Source of the DNA: an uncultured Clostridia bacterium
Lineage (GTDB): Bacteria > Bacillota > Clostridia > UBA1381
Assembly (NCBI GenBank): GCA_934454035.1
Contig: CAKSFY010000056.1
Coordinates: 1-13,503 of the forward strand
Direction of reading: 5' to 3'
Length of the DNA: 13,503 nucleotides
Below, piece by piece: positions 1-7,507 of this stretch (the first letter of the stretch is position 1; every line of letters begins with the position of its first letter). Position numbers and translations under genes: made by a program. The notes below the pieces were generated by a model. It was not told the DNA's origin. It searched no databases and saw only the letters and a list, made by a program, of their open reading frames with translations.

Positions 1-72
1 GCTGGTGATGGGACTCGAACCCGCGACCTGCTGATTACAAATCAGCTGCTCTACCAATTGAGCTACACCAGC
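1..72 (-). tRNA. tRNA-Thr (anticodon TGT), 3' end cut by window edge
   Basis: Read on the minus strand this forms a cloverleaf. The acceptor arms are GCTGGTG/CACCAGC and the D-arm is TAGCTCAATTGGTAGAGC. The anticodon stem is GCTGA/TCAGC around loop TTTGTAA, which gives anticodon TGT (Thr, codon ACA). The T-loop is TTCGAGT. The discriminator base and any encoded CCA would lie before base 1, so the gene is complete except for its 3' tip. The T-stem seems to contain one C-A mismatch. It is the last gene of a three-tRNA cluster. Confidence 0.95.
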
Positions 73-88
73 ATATTTATTATTTTTT

Positions 89-164
89 TGGTGGGAGTTA
101 CAGGGCTCGAACCTGTGACATCCTGCTTGTAAGGCAGACGCTCTCCCAGCTGAGCTAAACTCCC
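89..164 (-). tRNA. tRNA-Val (anticodon TAC), CCA encoded
   Basis: The minus strand gives acceptor arms GGGAGTT/AACTCCC, discriminator A and an encoded CCA at 91-89. The anticodon stem TCTGC/GCAGG encloses loop CTTACAA, giving anticodon TAC (Val, codon GTA). The T-arm ACAGG-TTCGAGC-CCTGT pairs perfectly. It lies 16 bases upstream of the Thr gene in the direction of transcription, with no promoter between them, so the two are probably cotranscribed. Confidence 0.96.
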
Positions 165-198
165 ATTTAAGGCTTGTCCGATGTTTTTTAAAAAAATC

Positions 199-275
199 TG
201 GTCGGGATGACAGGATTCGAACCTGCGGCCCTCTGGTCCCAAACCAGATGCGCTACCAAACTGCGCTACATCCCG
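199..275 (-). tRNA. tRNA-Pro (anticodon TGG), CCA encoded
   Basis: The minus strand gives acceptor arms CGGGATG/CATCCCG, discriminator A and an encoded CCA at 201-199. The anticodon stem TCTGG/CCAGA encloses loop TTTGGGA, giving anticodon TGG (Pro, codon CCA). The first base pair is C-G, as is usual for bacterial tRNA-Pro. It is the first gene of the cluster and lies about 35 bases from the predicted transcription start. Confidence 0.96.
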
Positions 276-317
276 ATTCACGAGATATTTTCAAGCGTTT
301 CATCAGACGACTTATAT

Positions 318-346
318 ATAATACCATTTTTTAAAACATATTTCAA
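318..346 (-). promoter_or_regulatory. sigma-A promoter of the tRNA cluster
   Basis: On the minus strand, TTGAAA (346-341) is followed after 17 bases by TATTAT (323-318), with a TGG just before it (extended -10). The predicted start is near 311, about 35 bases before tRNA-Pro. Spacing and direction fit the Pro-Val-Thr cluster. Confidence 0.65.
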
Positions 347-546
347 TGCCAATTTTTAACTAATACGAACAAATATAAAATATATTCTTTAATTATCTTA
401 ATATTGCTTTTAATATCATCAAATATCACATTTTTTTACAAAAATTTTATTATACGGATATATCATAAAAATATAATTTTTTTTACTATAAATTGCCTTA
501 TAAATGAAGTAATAATGAACATTTTGTCAAAAAATTATTAAAATGA

Positions 547-575
547 TTGATTTTTTGTATGAAATAGGGTATAAT
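547..575 (+). promoter_or_regulatory. sigma-A promoter of pckA
   Basis: TTGATT (547-552) is followed after exactly 17 bases by TATAAT (570-575). Transcription should begin near 582, leaving a leader of roughly 48 bases that ends in the purine-rich ribosome binding site AGGAAAGAGG (611-620). The leader contains no convincing hairpin or operator. Confidence 0.75.
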
Positions 576-629
576 TTCTAAATGTACAGGGGTTTAGAAC
601 TGTAAAAAAAAGGAAAGAGGTAGAGAGAT

Positions 630-2234
630 ATGTCAGAAATTAATTTGAGTAAGTATGGAATTACCGGAACTGTGGAAGTTGTGCATAATCCTTCTTATGA
701 AATGCTCTTTAATGAAGAGACAAAACCGGAGCTTGAAGGCTATGAAAAGGGTCAGGTCAGCGAGCTTGGCGCGGTTAATGTTATGACAGGCGTATACACA
801 GGCCGTTCGCCTAAGGATAAATTTATTGTAGTTGACGAAAATTCAAAGGACACGGTTTGGTGGACTTCGGAGGAATATAAAAACGATAACCATCCTGCAA
901 CAGAGGAAGCATGGAAAGCAGTTAAGGATATTGCAATAAAAGAACTTTCAAATAAAAGATTGTTTGTTGTGGACGCTTTCTGCGGAACAAACAAAGATAC
1001 AAGAATGGCAATCCGTTTTATAGTTGAGGTTGCATGGCAGGCACATTTTGTAACAAATATGTTCATTCAGCCGACTGCGGAAGAACTGGAAAACTTCGAG
1101 CCTGACTTTGTTGTTTACAATGCATCAAAGGCTAAGGTTGAAAATTATAAAGAGCTTGGACTCAATTCCGAAACAGCAGTTATGTTCAATATCACAAGCC
1201 GTGAACAGGTTATCGTTAATACATGGTACGGCGGTGAAATGAAGAAGGGTATGTTCTCGATGATGAACTACTATTTGCCGCTTAAGGGTATCGCATCGAT
1301 GCACTGTTCGGCAAATACAGACATGGACGGAAAGAATACCGCTATTTTCTTCGGTCTTTCGGGAACGGGAAAAACAACACTTTCAACAGATCCGAAACGT
1401 CTTTTGATAGGCGATGACGAGCACGGCTGGGACGACAACGGCGTATTCAACTTTGAGGGCGGCTGCTATGCTAAGGTTATTAATCTTGATAAGGAATCCG
1501 AGCCGGATATATATAATGCAATCAGACGTGACGCGCTTTTGGAAAATGTTACTTTGGACAAAGACGGTAAAATCGATTTCAACGATAAGAGCGTAACAGA
1601 AAACACCCGTGTTTCGTATCCTATTGACCATATTGAGAATATTGTTCGCCCCGTATCGGCAGCTCCCGACGCTAAGAATGTTATCTTCCTGTCGGCTGAC
1701 GCATTCGGCGTACTTCCTCCGGTATCGGTATTGACTCCGGAACAGACTCAGTATTACTTCCTTTCCGGATTTACTGCAAAGCTTGCAGGAACAGAGAGAG
1801 GAATTACAGAGCCTACACCGACATTCTCAGCTTGTTTCGGTCAGGCATTTTTGGAGCTTCACCCGACAAAATATGCAGAGGAGCTTGTTAAGAAAATGCA
1901 AAAGAGCGGCGCTAAGGCATATCTCGTAAATACAGGCTGGAACGGCACAGGTAAGCGTATTTCGATTAAGGATACAAGAGGAATTATCGACGCTATCTTA
2001 AACGGAGATATTTTGAATGCTCCGACAAAGAAGATTCCGTTCTTCAACTTTGAAGTACCTACAGAACTTCCGGGTGTTGATTCGGATATTCTTGATCCGC
2101 GCGACACATATAAGGACGCTTCCGAATGGGAAGAAAAGGCAAAGGATTTGGCAGACAGATTCATCAAAAACTTTGCTAAATATGAGGGTAATGCAGCAGG
2201 CAAAGCTTTGGTATCGGCAGGACCTCAGAAATAA
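630..2234 (+). CDS. pckA: Phosphoenolpyruvate carboxykinase (ATP)
   Basis: This cytoplasmic enzyme interconverts oxaloacetate plus ATP with phosphoenolpyruvate, CO2 and ADP. It serves gluconeogenesis, or in many anaerobes CO2 fixation toward C4 acids. The 534-residue length fits the ATP-dependent family (about 530-540). Visible motifs are GRSPKDKF at 58-65 (substrate-binding Arg59), the YYLPLKGIASMHCSAN region before the nucleotide site, the P-loop GLSGTGKTTLS at 242-252 (Lys248, Thr249), the metal-binding LIGDDEHGW segment (Asp262-Asp263), and a C-terminal region with NTGWNGTGKRISI. The start at 630 is supported by AGGAAAGAGG nine bases upstream. The gene is monocistronic: its own consensus promoter lies in front and a strong terminator follows. 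Codon use matches the neighbouring genes. I see no defect. Confidence 0.98.
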   Translation: MSEINLSKYGITGTVEVVHNPSYEMLFNEETKPELEGYEKGQVSELGAVNVMTGVYTGRSPKDKFIVVDENSKDTVWWTSEEYKNDNHPATEEAWKAVKDIAIKELSNKRLFVVDAFCGTNKDTRMAIRFIVEVAWQAHFVTNMFIQPTAEELENFEPDFVVYNASKAKVENYKELGLNSETAVMFNITSREQVIVNTWYGGEMKKGMFSMMNYYLPLKGIASMHCSANTDMDGKNTAIFFGLSGTGKTTLSTDPKRLLIGDDEHGWDDNGVFNFEGGCYAKVINLDKESEPDIYNAIRRDALLENVTLDKDGKIDFNDKSVTENTRVSYPIDHIENIVRPVSAAPDAKNVIFLSADAFGVLPPVSVLTPEQTQYYFLSGFTAKLAGTERGITEPTPTFSACFGQAFLELHPTKYAEELVKKMQKSGAKAYLVNTGWNGTGKRISIKDTRGIIDAILNGDILNAPTKKIPFFNFEVPTELPGVDSDILDPRDTYKDASEWEEKAKDLADRFIKNFAKYEGNAAGKALVSAGPQK

Positions 2235-2260
2235 GATAAAAGTTAAAAAAATATATAAAA

Positions 2261-2300
2261 ATACGCGCATTGCTTTTATAGGCAATGCGTGTATTTTTTA
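2261..2300. terminator. Bidirectional terminator between pckA and the MATE gene
   Basis: The 13-bp arms at 2261-2273 and 2282-2294 pair with a single G-T wobble. On the plus strand the stem is followed by a T-run (2295-2299) that ends pckA. On the minus strand the same stem is followed by a T-rich stretch and could also stop the convergent efflux gene, whose stop codon lies at 2308-2306. Confidence 0.85.
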
Positions 2301-2305
2301 TATAT

Positions 2306-3649
2306 TTACATTATTTCGGTGCATGAACGTACGGGGTTTTTATAATTTCGCAGAAAACCGCGATAGAGAATAACTCCCAAAATACTTGTCAGAGTCTCCG
2401 TCACCGGAAATGTTAACCAGAATCTGTTCAACCCGAACCGGGAAAACACATATCCGAGAGGCACAAACAGTACAATTGTCCTTATTACGGTCAATGCTGA
2501 GCTTTTCAGCCCAGAACCGACTGCCTGAAAAAATACCGGAAAAATCAGTGATGTAACCATTGGCAGGAAGCTTATGCCTACATACCTAAATCCGATTCTG
2601 CCGATTTCTATTACCGATATATCCGCAGTAAATACTTTAAGCATTTGCGCCGGAATTGACAGAAAGCAAAGCGTCCCTATTGACATGAGAACTACACCGA
2701 ACACAATTGCGGCTGACAGTGTTTTTCTGCAGCGGTCAATATTTTTTGCGGCATAGTTATAGCTTATTATCGGGACAATACAAGTCTGCATTGCTCCAAG
2801 AGGAATAAAAAAGAAGGTTTGCCATTTGTAATAAAGCCCCAGTGCGGTTACCGCTTGGTCACTGAATGAAGCCAGTATCAGATTGAGCCCCAATATGTAA
2901 AATGTGTATGCCGACTGCATCAATATATTCGTGATACCAAGGCGGAAAATCTTCGCGGTATGGTGAACGTAAACCTCCGGTTTCGGTGATTTGCGGAATC
3001 CTTTTTTCATAACAACCAATGCAGCCGCAATCTGCCCCGCAACCGTTGCTGCCGCAGCACCGGCAATACCCATTTCCGGCAGTCCGAACATACCGAAAAT
3101 CAACAAAGGGTCCAGAATAATATTTGTAACAGCACCGATAATCTGCGCAAACATCGGTGTTTTCATATCTCCGTTCGATTGCAAAACCTTTGTCCAGATG
3201 CTTTCTAAAAACAATCCGAAGCTAAATACGCATACAATTCTGCCGTAGATAATAATATCATGAATTACGCTCTCGGAGTCTGTTGACATTTTTGCATAAA
3301 GTGGCATAATTACCTGGCAAACTGCGGCAAATAAGACCCAAAGTATAATTGCAAGCCATGTGCCTACTCCTGCATATTCGTCGGCTTCCTTTCGCTTTCC
3401 GGTGCCGAGCTTTGCCGCCATTACAGTATTGATACCCACACCGGTTCCCACGGCAAAAGCAATCATTATAAGCTGAACCGGATAAATTATGGATAACGCC
3501 GTCAGCCCGGAATCAGAATATCTGCCCACAAAAAGGCTGTCAACAATATTGTAAAGTGCCTGGATGAGCTGAGCCAGCATAACAGGCGGTGCAAGCCTGA
3601 GCAGTATTTTGTTTATTTTTTCGGTTCCGAATAAATCAGTCTGTTCCAC
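2306..3649 (-). CDS. MATE family multidrug/cation efflux transporter
   Basis: This is an inner-membrane antiporter of the MATE superfamily, which exports cationic drugs or metabolites using Na+ or H+ gradients. Its true substrate cannot be told from sequence. The protein shows the two-fold six-helix pattern: hydrophobic segments run throughout, starting with ILLRLAPPVMLAQLIQALY followed by DSLFVGRYS, and GVGINTVMAAKLG in the first half. The open frame extends to 3727, but the predicted transcription start (about 3711) lies inside it. ATG 3670 has no Shine-Dalgarno. GTG 3649 has AAGG nine bases upstream and gives 447 residues beginning VEQTDLFGTEKI, as I recall for clostridial relatives. I therefore choose GTG 3649. 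It is a single gene, with its own promoter and a leader hairpin. Confidence 0.92.
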   Translation of the reverse strand: MEQTDLFGTEKINKILLRLAPPVMLAQLIQALYNIVDSLFVGRYSDSGLTALSIIYPVQLIMIAFAVGTGVGINTVMAAKLGTGKRKEADEYAGVGTWLAIILWVLFAAVCQVIMPLYAKMSTDSESVIHDIIIYGRIVCVFSFGLFLESIWTKVLQSNGDMKTPMFAQIIGAVTNIILDPLLIFGMFGLPEMGIAGAAAATVAGQIAAALVVMKKGFRKSPKPEVYVHHTAKIFRLGITNILMQSAYTFYILGLNLILASFSDQAVTALGLYYKWQTFFFIPLGAMQTCIVPIISYNYAAKNIDRCRKTLSAAIVFGVVLMSIGTLCFLSIPAQMLKVFTADISVIEIGRIGFRYVGISFLPMVTSLIFPVFFQAVGSGLKSSALTVIRTIVLFVPLGYVFSRFGLNRFWLTFPVTETLTSILGVILYRGFLRNYKNPVRSCTEIM

Positions 3650-3684
3650 TGTTGTATACCTTATTTCCATACAGTGATGAAGTT

Positions 3685-3708
3685 GGAGTGAATGAAGAAT
3701 TTCACTCC
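3685..3708 (-). promoter_or_regulatory. Perfect 8-bp inverted repeat at the start of the MATE transcript
   Basis: GGAGTGAA (3685-3692) and TTCACTCC (3701-3708) form a perfect inverted repeat with an 8-base spacer. It begins only a few bases after the predicted transcription start. It could be an operator for a dimeric repressor, or an RNA hairpin at the 5' end of the message. It is not followed by a T-run, so it is not a simple terminator. Confidence 0.5.
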
Positions 3709-3717
3709 CATGCGTCA

Positions 3718-3746
3718 AGTGTATCATAAATATTATTGAAAGTCAA
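3718..3746 (-). promoter_or_regulatory. sigma-A promoter of the MATE gene
   Basis: On the minus strand, TTGACT (3746-3741) is followed after 17 bases by TACACT (3723-3718). The predicted start is near 3711, which gives a leader of about 60 bases to the GTG start at 3649. Confidence 0.65.
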
Positions 3747-3877
3747 GTATTCAAATCCGCTGTTATGTAATTATAAAATTAATCAGATTTCAGGGGCACA
3801 GTTAATGATGCCGCTTTTTTATTGCTTGAGGTAATGCAAAACCGATTTATTTCATACACTTGTAACGAGGTGGTCTG

Positions 3878-4972
3878 ATGAAAAATGTAATTATACCCAT
3901 TTTGAGTTTTTGCCTTTTTTGGAGTACGTCCGCTCGGGCAATGGAAATATCAGCTAAGGCGGCATGCCTTATATGTGCTGACACGGGCGAAGTTATTTTT
4001 TGCAAAAATGAAAGAGAAAAGCTGCCAATGGCAAGCACAACAAAAATAATGACCGGGCTTCTTGCGGCAGAAAGCGGAAAAATGCAGGAAACCGTCACAG
4101 TTTCGGCAAATGCCGAGAGACAGAAAGGTTCATCAATTTATTTGAGAAACGGTGATGAAATACTTTTGAACGATTTAACCTACGGACTTATGCTTAATTC
4201 GGGGAATGATGCCGCGGTTGCCATTGCCGAGTTTTTGGCAGGCGATACAAAGGCGTTTTGCAGGAAAATGACAGAGCGCGCGGAGGAAATAGGGGCAAAG
4301 GATACAAGCTTTAAAAATCCGAACGGGTTGGAGGAAGAGGGACATTATACGACTGCCTACGACCTGGCACTGATAGGTGCGGAGGCAATGCGAAACAAAA
4401 TTTTTGCCGAAATTGCATCAACAAAAAAGATGAATGCCGAAACTCCGGGCGGAATACTGTATTTTACAAACCACAATAAGCTTCTGGCGCAATATGAAGG
4501 AGCAGTGGGAATCAAGACCGGATTTACGAAAGCTGCCGGCAGATGTCTTGTCAGCGCTGCCGAAAGAGACGGCATAATGCTTGTTGCGGTAACCTTGAAT
4601 GACCCGGATGACTGGAAAGACCACAAGGCAATGCTGGATTACGGATTCGAAAAGGCAAGCCGAAAAACGATTGTGAAAAAGGGAGAAATTTTAAAGAGAA
4701 TTAAATCCGGCGGCATGGAGTATACATTTTCGGCGGCAGATGATTTGACGGCAGGCATTGCTTCAAATAAAGATTTTGAGCTTAAAATATGCATGTCGAA
4801 AAAACTTCCCGTACCGATTGCGGCAGGTGAAAAAGCAGGCGAAGCACGTCTTTTTAAGGACGGAAGATTTGTAAAACAAACAGATATTGTTTCCGATTGC
4901 GACATAGAAGAAACTCTGCAAAAGAAGAGTATTTATGATTTTTTAAAAAAGGTATTTAAAACTATTTCTTGA
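3878..4972 (+). CDS. dacF: D-alanyl-D-alanine carboxypeptidase, DacF type (peptidase S11)
   Basis: This penicillin-binding enzyme trims the terminal D-Ala from peptidoglycan pentapeptides outside the membrane and so limits cross-linking. The 364-residue protein starts with a Sec signal peptide, with likely cleavage after SARA near residue 21. All three S11 catalytic motifs are intact: S53-T-T-K56, S108-G-N110 and K213-T-G215. The part from about 250 is the PBP5-type beta domain. The end (IYDFLKKVFKTIS) could form an amphipathic membrane-anchoring helix. The ATG has GAGGTGG seven bases upstream. The following SLH, spoVAD and spoVAE genes point to the sporulation paralogue DacF, which in Bacillus is made in the forespore and affects cortex cross-linking. 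A housekeeping DacA-like role cannot be excluded. No clear sigma-A promoter is visible in front. Confidence 0.9.
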   Translation: MKNVIIPILSFCLFWSTSARAMEISAKAACLICADTGEVIFCKNEREKLPMASTTKIMTGLLAAESGKMQETVTVSANAERQKGSSIYLRNGDEILLNDLTYGLMLNSGNDAAVAIAEFLAGDTKAFCRKMTERAEEIGAKDTSFKNPNGLEEEGHYTTAYDLALIGAEAMRNKIFAEIASTKKMNAETPGGILYFTNHNKLLAQYEGAVGIKTGFTKAAGRCLVSAAERDGIMLVAVTLNDPDDWKDHKAMLDYGFEKASRKTIVKKGEILKRIKSGGMEYTFSAADDLTAGIASNKDFELKICMSKKLPVPIAAGEKAGEARLFKDGRFVKQTDIVSDCDIEETLQKKSIYDFLKKVFKTIS

Positions 4973-5003
4973 ATTTACTTCATATTAAGGAAATATTCGT
5001 TAG

Positions 5004-5034
5004 GTATAAATTGTCCTTTCGTACGGAATAACTA
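5004..5034 (+). promoter_or_regulatory. Candidate forespore (sigma-F-like) promoter of the SLH-spoVAD-spoVAE operon
   Basis: GTATA (5004-5008) followed after 16 bases by GGAATAACTA (5025-5034) resembles the Bacillus sigma-F pattern GYWTA / GGNNANANTR, with one mismatch in the -10 part. The same interval also fits a weaker sigma-A site: TTGTCC (5011-5016), 16 bases, TACAAT (5033-5038). Sequence alone cannot decide which is used. The sporulation context favours the first. Confidence 0.35.
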
Positions 5035-5068
5035 CAATTGTATTCTATAAAGAAAGGATTTACCGAAA

Positions 5069-6100
5069 ATGAAAAATATATATTCTGTTTTATTGGCAAT
5101 CTCGCTTTTTCCTTTGGGAGTCAGAGCAAAGGAAGCGGATGTGCTTGATGTATTTGAGGAATTTGCCGTTGCGGACGCTGCGCTTGTTGCGGAGGATTTT
5201 AATCTTAATGTAAAGAAAAACACTCCTGCCGAGGGTACATTTAAGTATTCTTCAAGCATTGCGACCATTACATTTGAAATTGTCACACAACCGTCAAACG
5301 GGACATTAGAGGTTTCGGAGACAAACGAAAAGTTTACGTATACACCAAATAAGGATTATACAGGGACGGATTCTTTTCAGTTCAGAATTAAAAGCGGCAG
5401 CGAAAGCTCAAATATTTCACGCTGCGATATAGCTGTGACGGAAGAAGAGAATAAACCGGAGGAACTTGGCTTTGTTTATGAGGATATGCGCACACACTGG
5501 GGAAATTATTCTGCCGTTAAGCTGGTGGAAAAAGATATAGTTAAGGGGGAGCGGATAGGTAAAAGATATTACTTCCGTCCCGAAACAAAAATGCGCAGAC
5601 TAGATGTTGTCGAGTATATTCTTGCCGCATTAAAAGCGGATTTTGACGAAGTAAACAAGAACGAAACTCATATTTTCGCCGACAGTGCAAGTTTGCCGGA
5701 ATATATTAATGAAGCAGGTTACCTGGCAAACAAAAAAGGTTTTCTTGCCGGAGTCAGAGAGGGCGAGAACATTTATTTCCACCCGTATGAATATATAAAC
5801 CGTGCCGAAATTATCAGAATGATTGATCTTGCCATGAGCAGTAAAACTCAAAACGGAGATGAAATTAAATTTGCAGATGAGAAAAACATTCCCGATTGGG
5901 CAGCTCAGTCGGTCAAAAATCTTGTGGGCTATGGAATAATTAAAGGCTTTGAGGACAATACGCTTCGTCCGTATGACAATATAACAAAGGCACAGACTGC
6001 CGAAATGATTTATCAGATGATGAAATATAACGAGGAAAATTCGGCTGAAACAATATCGGAAAGAATAATCCGCGAAATGAACGGGAATTATATTATATAA
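5069..6100 (+). CDS. Secreted protein with Ig/cadherin-like domain and SLH repeats
   Basis: This is a 343-residue exported protein of unknown exact role. A short signal peptide ends near VRA (about residue 20). Residues about 35-125 look like a bacterial Ig/cadherin-like domain, with TQPSNGTL, FTYTPNKDYTGTDSFQFRI and a closing beta strand. From about 135 to 325 come SLH-type repeats: YEDMRTHWGNYSAVKLVEKDIVKG; the weaker IFADSASLPEYINEAGYLANKKGFLAG; and the clear FADEKNIPDWAAQSVKNLVGYGIIKGFEDNTLRPYDNITKAQTAEMI. SLH domains bind secondary cell-wall polymers. AAAGGA lies about ten bases before the ATG. The stop is 12 bases before spoVAD, so it is almost surely cotranscribed with spoVAD and spoVAE. 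The domains are confident; a spore-envelope role is inferred from context only. Confidence 0.85.
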   Translation: MKNIYSVLLAISLFPLGVRAKEADVLDVFEEFAVADAALVAEDFNLNVKKNTPAEGTFKYSSSIATITFEIVTQPSNGTLEVSETNEKFTYTPNKDYTGTDSFQFRIKSGSESSNISRCDIAVTEEENKPEELGFVYEDMRTHWGNYSAVKLVEKDIVKGERIGKRYYFRPETKMRRLDVVEYILAALKADFDEVNKNETHIFADSASLPEYINEAGYLANKKGFLAGVREGENIYFHPYEYINRAEIIRMIDLAMSSKTQNGDEIKFADEKNIPDWAAQSVKNLVGYGIIKGFEDNTLRPYDNITKAQTAEMIYQMMKYNEENSAETISERIIREMNGNYII

Positions 6101-6112
6101 AAGTGGAGATGA

Positions 6113-7132
6113 ATGGTTTTGAATAAAAGAAAAGGCAGACAAACGCTTGAGTTTTCCTCTTCTCCGGTAATTGCTCAAGCGGCGGCGGTAGTCGGAAAAA
6201 AAGAAGGCGAAGGACCTCTTGCGGCTGATTTTGATATGGTACTGAAAGATGATTACGCCGGGGAAAAAAGCTGGGAAGCAGCCGAAAGCAGATTTCAGCT
6301 CGAAGCGGCAAAGCTTGCTATGAAAAAATGCGGAATTACGGAGGATGAAATTGACGGCATTTTTTCGGGAGATTTGCAGAATCAGTGTACAAGCTCGCAC
6401 TATTCCATGCGCAGCTTGAATATTCCTTATATAGGGCTTTACGGAGCATGTTCTACCATGACCGAAAGTCTGATACTTTCGGCAATGTCAATCGACGGCG
6501 GCTTTTTTAAAAATGTTCTCTGCGGAACATCAAGCCACTTTTGTGCGGCTGAGAAGCAGTTCAGATTTCCGCTTGAATACGGAGGGATAAGAACACCGAC
6601 CTCACAGTGGACCGTTACGGGCGCAGGCTTTGCAATTTTGTCAGACAGCGGAAAGGGTGCGGCGGTCACTTGTGCCACAATCGGAAAAATTACCGATTTG
6701 GGAGTTTGTGACATTAATAATATGGGCGGTGCAATGGCACCTGCCGCAGCCGATACTCTTACCGCGCACTTTAAAGAGACAGGACGGACTCCGAAGGATT
6801 ACGATATGATTTTGACGGGTGATTTGGGAGTTGTAGGATCCGATCTTCTGTGCGATTTAATGAATGAGGCAGGTTATGATATTTATTCTGTTCACAACGA
6901 CTGCGGAAAGATGATTTACGATATTGAAAATCAGGACGTTCATGCGGGCGGAAGCGGCTGCGGCTGCTGTGCAAGTGTGTTCTGCGGACATATTTTCAAA
7001 GAGCTTGAAAAAAGAAATTTAAAAAGAATTGCAGTTATGGCGACAGGCGCACTTATGAATCCGCAGATTGTGCTGCAGGGAGAATCGATTCCGGCGATAG
7101 CACATCTTGCGGTAATAGAGAGAAAGGAATGA
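6113..7132 (+). CDS. spoVAD: Stage V sporulation protein AD
   Basis: SpoVAD is a thiolase-fold protein of the SpoVA machinery that takes up dipicolinic acid into the forespore and releases it at germination; the Bacillus protein binds dipicolinic acid. The 339-residue length matches the family. Typical stretches are SSPVIAQAAAVVGKKEGEGP (16-35), DDIDGIFSGDL-like EIDGIFSGDLQNQC (79-92), GLYGACSTMTESL (108-120, Cys113 near the thiolase nucleophile position), SSHFCAAEKQFRFPLEYG (140-157) and QWTVTGAG (165-172). The C-terminal half has HNDCGKMIYD and a GGSGCGCCASVF segment. ATG 6113 has GGAG five bases upstream; TTG 6121-6119 region (TTG at 6119) is an in-frame alternative. The next gene, spoVAE, starts seven bases after the stop, but spoVAC is not seen upstream. 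Confidence 0.97.
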   Translation: MVLNKRKGRQTLEFSSSPVIAQAAAVVGKKEGEGPLAADFDMVLKDDYAGEKSWEAAESRFQLEAAKLAMKKCGITEDEIDGIFSGDLQNQCTSSHYSMRSLNIPYIGLYGACSTMTESLILSAMSIDGGFFKNVLCGTSSHFCAAEKQFRFPLEYGGIRTPTSQWTVTGAGFAILSDSGKGAAVTCATIGKITDLGVCDINNMGGAMAPAAADTLTAHFKETGRTPKDYDMILTGDLGVVGSDLLCDLMNEAGYDIYSVHNDCGKMIYDIENQDVHAGGSGCGCCASVFCGHIFKELEKRNLKRIAVMATGALMNPQIVLQGESIPAIAHLAVIERKE

Positions 7133-7139
7133 AACCGTT

Positions 7140-7496
7140 ATGGAATATGTTAAAGCTTTTATTGTCGGCGGCTTGTTTTGCGTAATCGGACAGATTTTAA
7201 TAGATAAGACAAGCCTCACACCGGCAAGGATACTTGTTTCATATGTTGTAGCCGGAGTTGTTTTGCAGCTTTTCGGCTGGTATCAGAAAATAGTGGATTT
7301 TGCCGGGGCGGGTGCAACTGTGCCGCTTACCGGATTCGGATACACTCTTTGCAAGGGAGTTAAAAAAGCGCTTGCTGAGGATGGCTTTATCGGAATTCTG
7401 ACAGGAGGAATGACGGCAGGAGCGGCAGGCATTGCAGCGGCAATTATTTTTTCGGTTTTGGCGGCAATTATATTTAAACCAAAGTCAAACAGTTAA
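7140..7496 (+). CDS. spoVAE: Stage V sporulation protein AE (SpoVAEB type)
   Basis: This small integral membrane protein is part of the SpoVA dipicolinic-acid channel of the spore inner membrane. The 118 residues show hydrophobic segments at about 4-21, 29-46 and 83-112. They include the family signatures GQILIDKTSLTPARILVS (17-34) and FAGAGATVPLTGFGYTLCKG (54-73), and a glycine/alanine-rich last helix (GGMTAGAAGIAAAIIFSVL). AAAGGA lies 11 bases before the ATG, inside the end of spoVAD, so the two are translationally close. It corresponds to the SpoVAEB product rather than the soluble SpoVAEA; no SpoVAEA or SpoVAF frame follows. Confidence 0.97.
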   Translation: MEYVKAFIVGGLFCVIGQILIDKTSLTPARILVSYVVAGVVLQLFGWYQKIVDFAGAGATVPLTGFGYTLCKGVKKALAEDGFIGILTGGMTAGAAGIAAAIIFSVLAAIIFKPKSNS

Positions 7497-7507
7497 ATAT
7501 ATCGGAC

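Larger units (their letters stand above)
276..629. other. AT-rich intergenic region between the tRNA cluster and pckA
   Basis: This is 354 bases of very AT-rich DNA with no plausible coding frame. It separates the leftward tRNA cluster from rightward pckA and holds one promoter for each (318-346 minus, 547-575 plus). I see no riboswitch, long hairpin or repeat array in the rest. Confidence 0.7.

Noticed and set aside
63..281. 72-residue minus-strand open frame over the tRNA genes
   Set aside because: It is a read-through of tRNA-Val and tRNA-Pro; phrases such as RRFESCHPD and GSSPVTPTK are typical mistranslations of tRNA T-arms.
276..546. Possible riboswitch or small RNA in the AT-rich spacer before pckA
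   Set aside because: No conserved motif or stable stem was seen, and most of it lies upstream of the pckA promoter, so it is not in that transcript.
5630..6400. 256-residue minus-strand open frame
   Set aside because: It lies antisense to the SLH gene and spoVAD, both well supported by family features; no recognisable domain, and composition fits an antisense shadow.
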